Positions 7,057 through 10,785 of a stretch of 10,785 bases of DNA are shown here, piece by piece. Made by a program: the position numbers and the translations under genes. The notes beneath the pieces were generated by a model. The model searched no databases, had not been told where the DNA came from, and saw only the letters and a list, made by a program, of their open reading frames with translations. Source of the DNA: RGIG1681 sp045594425. GTDB lineage: Bacteria > Bacillota > Clostridia > Christensenellales > UBA1242. Position 1 is the first letter of the stretch; every line of letters begins with the position of its first letter. The stretch lies in assembly GCA_045594425.1 (NCBI GenBank), contig JAZNYK010000005.1:1-10785 (forward strand), written 5' to 3'.

Positions 7057-7087
7057 AAAACATGGGCCGTCTCAAAAAGACGGCCCA
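7055..7087 (-). terminator. Terminator of the mannan locus, probably shared by the LacI gene
   Basis: A ten-pair G+C-rich stem (7063-7072 with 7078-7087, loop CAAAA) stands between the convergent LacI-family and esterase genes. On the - strand it is followed within two bases by six U (complement of 7055-7060), a classic intrinsic terminator for the esterase transcript. On the + strand the hairpin lies eight bases after the LacI stop, but the next T-run starts only some 15 bases later, so termination there would be weaker. Confidence 0.85.
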
Positions 7088-7106
7088 AAACATATCCATT
7101 TATTTT

Positions 7107-8318
7107 TTATTTAGTTTTTCCAGCAGCTAAAATCCCTGTAATATTACAAGGTTTTCCAGCCTGACTTTTTGGTGCTCTTTTAGAGCATTGAACATGAACA
7201 GTATATTTTTGAACTTTATCACCTTTCACTAGTTCACGATAAGCCCAACCATAATATCCACTTCTACTCATTTGAAAACATTGCAACGGAACTTTTTCAG
7301 AATCAGTTCCATCAGGATAAGTTACCCAAGCCAAAGCATTTCTAAATTGATCACTTTCACAATAAGTTACTCCAATTGTTGAACCTTCAACTTCAAAAGT
7401 AATTTCTGCACCAACTTCAGCAGTTTGCCATCCTTCTCTTACATTACCACGTTTAATCCAATCATCATGTCTTGGAGTTCCTGCTTTCCATCCTGTATTA
7501 GAAATTGGTTTAATATTATCTTTATGATAGTATTTTGCAAATTCAAAACCAGTGTCAGTCATAGCAACAGGCAATGTCTTTACAGGAGCTGGAATCTTTT
7601 TATCAGCAGGAAGATTTTTCCAATATCCTTCTAATTTTTCAATAATAAACGAAGCAATACTTCCGTGTCCTGCAGTATTTGGATGCACAGTTTCTGTTCC
7701 ATCAAAATATTTTTCAAAATCAGCTTTAGACCCAGTTTTTAGAACACAATCTTTCCAACTTACAAAAGGAATGTGATAATATTCGCAAATAGGTTGTTGT
7801 TCATGTTGCATTCCAGGAAAAGGTTCTTTTCTTTCATTCACAAACAAAGCCATAACTGCAGTATCAGTATTATTCATAATTTTACGAAGCACACCTTCAT
7901 AAGTTCTACATCTAGTTTCACCCGCCAACCACTGATCATTCATAGCAAACTCAATAATAACAAAATCAACATTATTATTTATAATATGATCTTCCACACG
8001 AGCAACTGCAAACGCAGAATCAGTTCCACTAACACCTTCATTTAGAAACTTCAATTCACATTTATTTTTTGCAGCCAAATCTTTTAACCAAGTTTCAGTT
8101 CTGCTAGCCCAACTATTCTTAGAAATTGGCTGAGCATTATATCCTGTTGTAATTGATCCACCCAAAACCGCAACAGTAACAGGCTCTCCACGTCTAACTT
8201 TTGCCAAAAAGTTTTGAATTCTAACATTTTCTTTTTCGTTCATAAAATTTCCTCCATCGGCAAATAAATTTACAAACAAACCACAAAAAGCAACAAAAAC
8301 GCAAATTAATTTTTTCAT
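7107..8318 (-). CDS. Secreted SGNH/GDSL-fold esterase with C-terminal beta domain, probable carbohydrate acetylesterase
   Basis: This 403 aa protein should cleave ester groups, most likely acetyls, from a polysaccharide outside the cytoplasm. A signal peptide covers residues 1-20, probably cut after LFA. The SGNH blocks are visible: block I AVLGGSITTGY (50-60, nucleophile S55), block II glycine in NEGVSG (93-98), block III FAMNDQ (124-129, N127), and block V VHPN (211-214, catalytic H212). The residue three before the histidine, normally Asp, is E209; D206 is nearby. Residues about 245-400 form a separate beta-rich domain that looks like a binding module. This SGNH plus binding-domain plan recalls the CE17 mannan acetylesterases, an assignment from memory. 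GAGG (8323-8326) precedes the ATG by four bases. It lies 121 bases downstream of the GH26 gene on the same strand, which supports a role in deacetylating mannan. Confidence 0.85.
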   Translation of the reverse strand: MKKLICVFVAFCGLFVNLFADGGNFMNEKENVRIQNFLAKVRRGEPVTVAVLGGSITTGYNAQPISKNSWASRTETWLKDLAAKNKCELKFLNEGVSGTDSAFAVARVEDHIINNNVDFVIIEFAMNDQWLAGETRCRTYEGVLRKIMNNTDTAVMALFVNERKEPFPGMQHEQQPICEYYHIPFVSWKDCVLKTGSKADFEKYFDGTETVHPNTAGHGSIASFIIEKLEGYWKNLPADKKIPAPVKTLPVAMTDTGFEFAKYYHKDNIKPISNTGWKAGTPRHDDWIKRGNVREGWQTAEVGAEITFEVEGSTIGVTYCESDQFRNALAWVTYPDGTDSEKVPLQCFQMSRSGYYGWAYRELVKGDKVQKYTVHVQCSKRAPKSQAGKPCNITGILAAGKTK

Positions 8319-8341
8319 ATAACCTCACATAATATTTTATA

Positions 8342-8426
8342 AGGGGAAAGCCTTCCCCTGGCTCACACTTCGTTGTTCGCCACCCCTTCTAGCGGACTTC
8401 AAACGCCAGCCCGCAACGCCCGCTTC
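8342..8426. repeat. G+C-rich intergenic block, candidate dispersed repeat
   Basis: Between the GH26 and esterase genes lies a block of about 85 bases with roughly 63% G+C, about twice that of its surroundings. It opens with a hairpin AGGGGAA (8342-8348) / TTCCCCT (8353-8359). It ends with AACGCC twice (8402-8407 and 8415-8420), framed by AGCGG (8391-8395) and its complement CCGCT (8420-8424). It carries no plausible gene or ribosome site. On the - strand the opening hairpin is followed by TATAAAATATT rather than a U-run, so it may attenuate, protect the mRNA end or separate expression of the two genes. The sharp composition shift suggests an inserted repeat element. I cannot test copy number from one window. 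Confidence 0.5.
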
Positions 8427-8439
8427 TTTTCACAAAAAA

Positions 8440-9879
8440 TTAAAACTTTGGAAGTTCGTCTCTACTAATTACAAAATCATTTGCATAATACTTTTTCAAA
8501 ACAGATTCTTCAGTATATTCACTACTATAAGAATCACCTTTCAAAACAAACTCTCCATTCCAAGTACAGAAAAATCCCCAAAGACTATTTTCATTTGCAA
8601 GAGCTTCAATATCTGGCAATGTACCATTTTCAGAAAGTGCACAAAGCTTTGGTTTTTCTGACGCCGATTGAACAATTTGCAATTCTTTATGAGAAGTTAC
8701 ATAAGTTTGTTTTCCAGGATAAGTATCATAAGCAACAATATCTACATATTCATCTCCAGGATACCAATCTGAATTTTGTCCATTCCAAACCCAAATCAAA
8801 TTATTTAATCCGTGATAATTTACTAATCTATCAAACATCAATTTATATAATTCAATATAATTTTCAGCACCTCTTGCACCCCACCAGAACCATCCTCCAG
8901 CAGCTTCATGAAGAGGTCGCCATAAAACTGGAATATCAGAATCCATTAAAGATTTTAACTGTTCAGCAATAATATCAATATCACGAATCATCAAAGCGTA
9001 TTCTTCACTATTTTTATCTTGTAAACCTTTTACATAATTAAAAGTAGTAGCTTTTGCTCTAAAACCATCATACCAACGCATTTCAGGTCTATCTTCATCT
9101 ATTAAATCTTTTGGAGCATTCCAGTGCCAAGAACAAGTAATAATACCATTTTTCTTTGCCCAGGCTTTTGCTTTTCTAATTACAGTTCCTCTAGTTCCAT
9201 GTTCAACTCTTGAAGGTGAATAATCAATTAAGTCAATTCCCATTATTGCAGGATATTTTCCAGTAACTTCTTCAATAACATTTATATCATTCATATCTGA
9301 ATAGATATATTGCCCAGAAAGAATTGATTTTCCGCGTTGAGAAAGCAAATAATCAAATAATGCTTGAGTTTTCTTTGAAGGATTTTTTATTGCTAATTTG
9401 TTAGAAGGTGTAATAAGATTTTTAATTTCTTCTGTAAGAGGAACAATTTCAATTGAATCTAACAACCATCCTTCATTTACTCTAGCAACAGTAATCTCAT
9501 GAGTTCCTTTTGTAAAATTCACAGGATTATTAATATAAACAGAAGTAAATGTTTCAGAAACTGGCAATCGTTGAGAACATAAATATTTTCCACCATCATA
9601 ATCAACTCTTACACCTGACCAAGTTTTTTTTGCAGGATTACAAAAATTAACTTTTACAGCATATTCACCATCAGCTTCAATATTTACCTCAAGTTTAGAA
9701 TTTCCGTCTATGTACGAACTAAATTCCACATAACCTTTACCACTAAAACCTTCTATTTTAGAATTGGTTTTAGCACCCCATAAAGTCCCTTTTTCCATTT
9801 CATATTTACCATCACTTTTACAAGAAACAGCAAAAACAAGAAAAATAGTTACAAAAAAACAAAAAAGAGAATGTCTCAT
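8440..9879 (-). CDS. CBM35-GH26 lipoprotein, probable endo-beta-1,4-mannanase
   Basis: This 479 aa surface or periplasmic lipoprotein probably cuts the backbone of beta-mannans. Residues 1-19 are a signal peptide ending in the lipobox AVSC, with C20 the lipidated cysteine. A CBM35-type module follows at about 27-148 (GKGYVEFSSY, DGEYAVKVNF, LLDSIEIVPL). The GH26 domain spans about 165-470: the acid/base is E325 in LWRPLHEAAGGWFWWG, the nucleophile E417 in CALSENG, and aromatic subsite residues occur in SWHWNAP and LIWVWNGQNSDWYPG. Length and layout match known gut GH26 mannanases. I chose the ATG at 9879 over the one at 9891 because GGGAGG (9884-9889) lies four bases before it, whereas nothing resembling a ribosome site precedes 9891. 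It is followed by the SGNH esterase. An IS110 gene ends 48 bases upstream, leaving no clear native promoter. Other GH26 activities (such as beta-1,3-xylanase) are less likely. Confidence 0.9.
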   Translation of the reverse strand: MRHSLFCFFVTIFLVFAVSCKSDGKYEMEKGTLWGAKTNSKIEGFSGKGYVEFSSYIDGNSKLEVNIEADGEYAVKVNFCNPAKKTWSGVRVDYDGGKYLCSQRLPVSETFTSVYINNPVNFTKGTHEITVARVNEGWLLDSIEIVPLTEEIKNLITPSNKLAIKNPSKKTQALFDYLLSQRGKSILSGQYIYSDMNDINVIEEVTGKYPAIMGIDLIDYSPSRVEHGTRGTVIRKAKAWAKKNGIITCSWHWNAPKDLIDEDRPEMRWYDGFRAKATTFNYVKGLQDKNSEEYALMIRDIDIIAEQLKSLMDSDIPVLWRPLHEAAGGWFWWGARGAENYIELYKLMFDRLVNYHGLNNLIWVWNGQNSDWYPGDEYVDIVAYDTYPGKQTYVTSHKELQIVQSASEKPKLCALSENGTLPDIEALANENSLWGFFCTWNGEFVLKGDSYSSEYTEESVLKKYYANDFVISRDELPKF

Positions 9880-9883
9880 CTTT

Positions 9884-9889
9884 CCTCCC
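9884..9889 (-). promoter_or_regulatory. Ribosome binding site that sets the GH26 start
   Basis: GGGAGG on the - strand lies four bases before the ATG at 9879. It overlaps the last base of, and follows, the alternative in-frame ATG at 9891, which would place the Shine-Dalgarno inside the coding sequence. The shorter start gives a normal lipoprotein signal (MRHSLFC and onward) with C20. Confidence 0.75.
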
Positions 9890-9891
9890 AT

Positions 9892-9915
9892 AAAAAGTCA
9901 ACGAGCAAGTCGACT
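9892..9915 (-). terminator. Weak hairpin with short U-run after the IS110 transposase
   Basis: On the - strand AGTCGAC (complement of 9909-9915) pairs with GTTGACT (complement of 9896-9902) through seven pairs, one of them G-U, around a six-base loop. It is followed by four further U (complement of 9892-9895). It lies between the transposase stop and the GH26 ribosome site. It could end the transposase transcript, or be part of the right end of the insertion sequence; readthrough into GH26 seems possible given the short stem. Confidence 0.45.
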
Positions 9916-9927
9916 TTCTATATCTAT

Positions 9928-10785
9928 TTAATTAGCAGCAGCCAAAGCCTGTTCAGGAAGATTCATTGGTTTATAAATACCTGTCATCTTTGCTGAATCA
10001 AACTCTGTTTTTGCTGTGAGCAACGCCCATACAATCTCTGCTGTTTTTCTTGCTCCGGAAATTATTGATTTTCCAGAACCTTTGTTTTTTTTCATATATT
10101 CATAACGCTGCATCATCCGCCAAGACTTGGTGTCCTTGCAACGTCTCATTCCCATAAACAACTGCACGAATGCAGTCCTCAACTCAACCGGTCCATGTCT
10201 GGTTATACTTCCATGATGAACCGTCTCATTTGAATCCTTAACTTTTGGTACAAGCCCACAGAATGCTGCATATTTCTTTGAATTTGCAAATCTTGAAATA
10301 TCTTCTGTGTATGCTCTGATAATCCATGCCGTAATCTTTCCACAGCCTCGGATTGTCAGAAGCAGCTTTACCATTTCGTCATCTTTTGTCAGTTCTTCCA
10401 GCTGCTTTTCGATTATCTTTATCTTTTGTGCAAAAGTGTCTATAATCTCTAACATCAGTTTTACTGATTGTGCCTCGAGCACGTAGTCGTTATTCGACTC
10501 AAGGGTGTCCAGAACTTTCTGGCGCCCTTTTTTGCTTTGTAAACTTCTTGCTTCATCTGCAAGTCCTATGCTTACCAATAATGCATGTATTTCGTTTTTC
10601 TGCCCAACCTGAGCACGAACAAGTCTTTCCCGTGACTTTATTAAGCGTCGTAAGTTTTCTGTTTCTTTACTGCACAGGTAACTTTCGGGAAGTTTATAGT
10701 CCTTCAGAAATTCTGATAAAGTTGCCGCATCATGCTTGTCGGTCTTTGATACAGATTCATTTATGACCTTGAACTTCACTGTGTT
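9928..10785 (-). CDS. IS110-family DEDD transposase, N-terminus outside window
   Basis: This bridge-RNA-guided recombinase moves IS110-family elements. The frame runs to the window edge, so the GTG at 10779 is not the real start. 285 residues are visible from N1. KTDKHDA (14-20) carries the last two acidic residues of the DEDD site (D16 and D19); the first Asp and the Glu lie in the missing part, roughly 85 residues by comparison with IS621 (from memory). A helical, coiled-coil-like linker occupies about 42-135. The C-terminal Tnp domain begins near LLTIRGCGKITAWI (141-154) and contains YAAFCGLVPKV (172-182), then a segment (184-205) whose serines, S185 or S193, include the probable catalytic one. 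The reading frame is intact and ends normally. Base composition is less AT-rich than its neighbours, consistent with transfer. Confidence 0.93.
   Translation of the reverse strand, partial: NTVKFKVINESVSKTDKHDAATLSEFLKDYKLPESYLCSKETENLRRLIKSRERLVRAQVGQKNEIHALLVSIGLADEARSLQSKKGRQKVLDTLESNNDYVLEAQSVKLMLEIIDTFAQKIKIIEKQLEELTKDDEMVKLLLTIRGCGKITAWIIRAYTEDISRFANSKKYAAFCGLVPKVKDSNETVHHGSITRHGPVELRTAFVQLFMGMRRCKDTKSWRMMQRYEYMKKNKGSGKSIISGARKTAEIVWALLTAKTEFDSAKMTGIYKPMNLPEQALAAAN
9928..10785 (-). mobile_element. IS110-family insertion sequence, right part only
   Basis: The intact 3' part of the transposase shows that the element's right end lies within the 48 bases between 9928 and the GH26 start. 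IS110 elements generally lack terminal inverted repeats and target duplications, so the exact end cannot be placed by eye; the stated inner limit is simply the stop codon. The very short right non-coding end fits the IS110 group, where the bridge RNA is made from the left end, rather than IS1111, where it is downstream. The left end and bridge RNA are outside the window. Confidence 0.8.

Noticed and set aside
8481..8972. 163-codon open frame on the + strand opposite the GH26 gene
   Set aside because: Its composition (His, Gln, Tyr, Lys) is that of a shadow of AT-rich coding DNA; the GH26 domain on the other strand explains the sequence.
9889..9891. Upstream ATG for the GH26 lipoprotein
   Set aside because: There is no ribosome site before it, and it would place the strong GGGAGG inside the gene.
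10777..10779. GTG as start of the IS110 transposase
   Set aside because: The frame continues upstream, and starting here would omit half of the DEDD catalytic residues; it is simply the window edge.

Overview
The window is AT-rich (roughly one third G+C by eye) and carries eight chromosomal genes plus the end of an insertion sequence. The long form of glycine hydroxymethyltransferase (499 aa, resembling the enlarged versions of Treponema and Chlamydia rather than the ~420 aa E. coli type), the lipoprotein signal with a relaxed lipobox, the plant-mannan enzymes and the codon bias together suggest a host-associated Treponema, perhaps from gut or rumen. This assignment is inference; no rRNA or species marker is present.

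Layout. (1) 1-1088, + strand: the 3' part of an OFA-type major facilitator transporter, cut by the window edge. A hairpin with T-runs on both sides (1125-1175) lies between it and the converging next gene. (2) 1205-3423, - strand: a probable two-gene unit, an M28-type zinc peptidase followed 44 bases later by a membrane diguanylate cyclase. (3) 3539-5988, + strand: glyA, then a 167-base spacer containing a large structured RNA-like element with competing pairings, then a histidine-phosphatase family protein. (4) 6043-7056, + strand: a LacI-family regulator whose promoter lies so close to the ATG that the mRNA should be leaderless; an 18-base palindrome sits between its -35 and -10. (5) 7107-9879, - strand: a secreted SGNH esterase and, upstream of it, a CBM35-GH26 lipoprotein, most likely a beta-mannanase. 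A G+C-rich repeat-like block separates the two genes. (6) 9928-10785, - strand: the 3' part of an IS110-family DEDD transposase, ending 48 bases before the mannanase start.

Working together: the GH26 lipoprotein and the secreted SGNH esterase form a credible small locus for acetylated beta-mannan, with backbone cleavage by GH26 and removal of acetyl groups by the esterase. The convergent LacI-family gene is the nearest candidate regulator. The IS110 copy stands where the locus promoter would be expected, so present expression may depend on the insertion sequence. The peptidase/diguanylate cyclase pair and glyA share a divergent promoter region but have no obvious functional link.

No tRNA, rRNA, CRISPR array or phage gene was seen. 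There is no gene-free stretch longer than 300 bases; the longest is the 167 bases after glyA. I did not find an obviously new multi-gene system. The least explained element is the structured spacer at 5042-5178.
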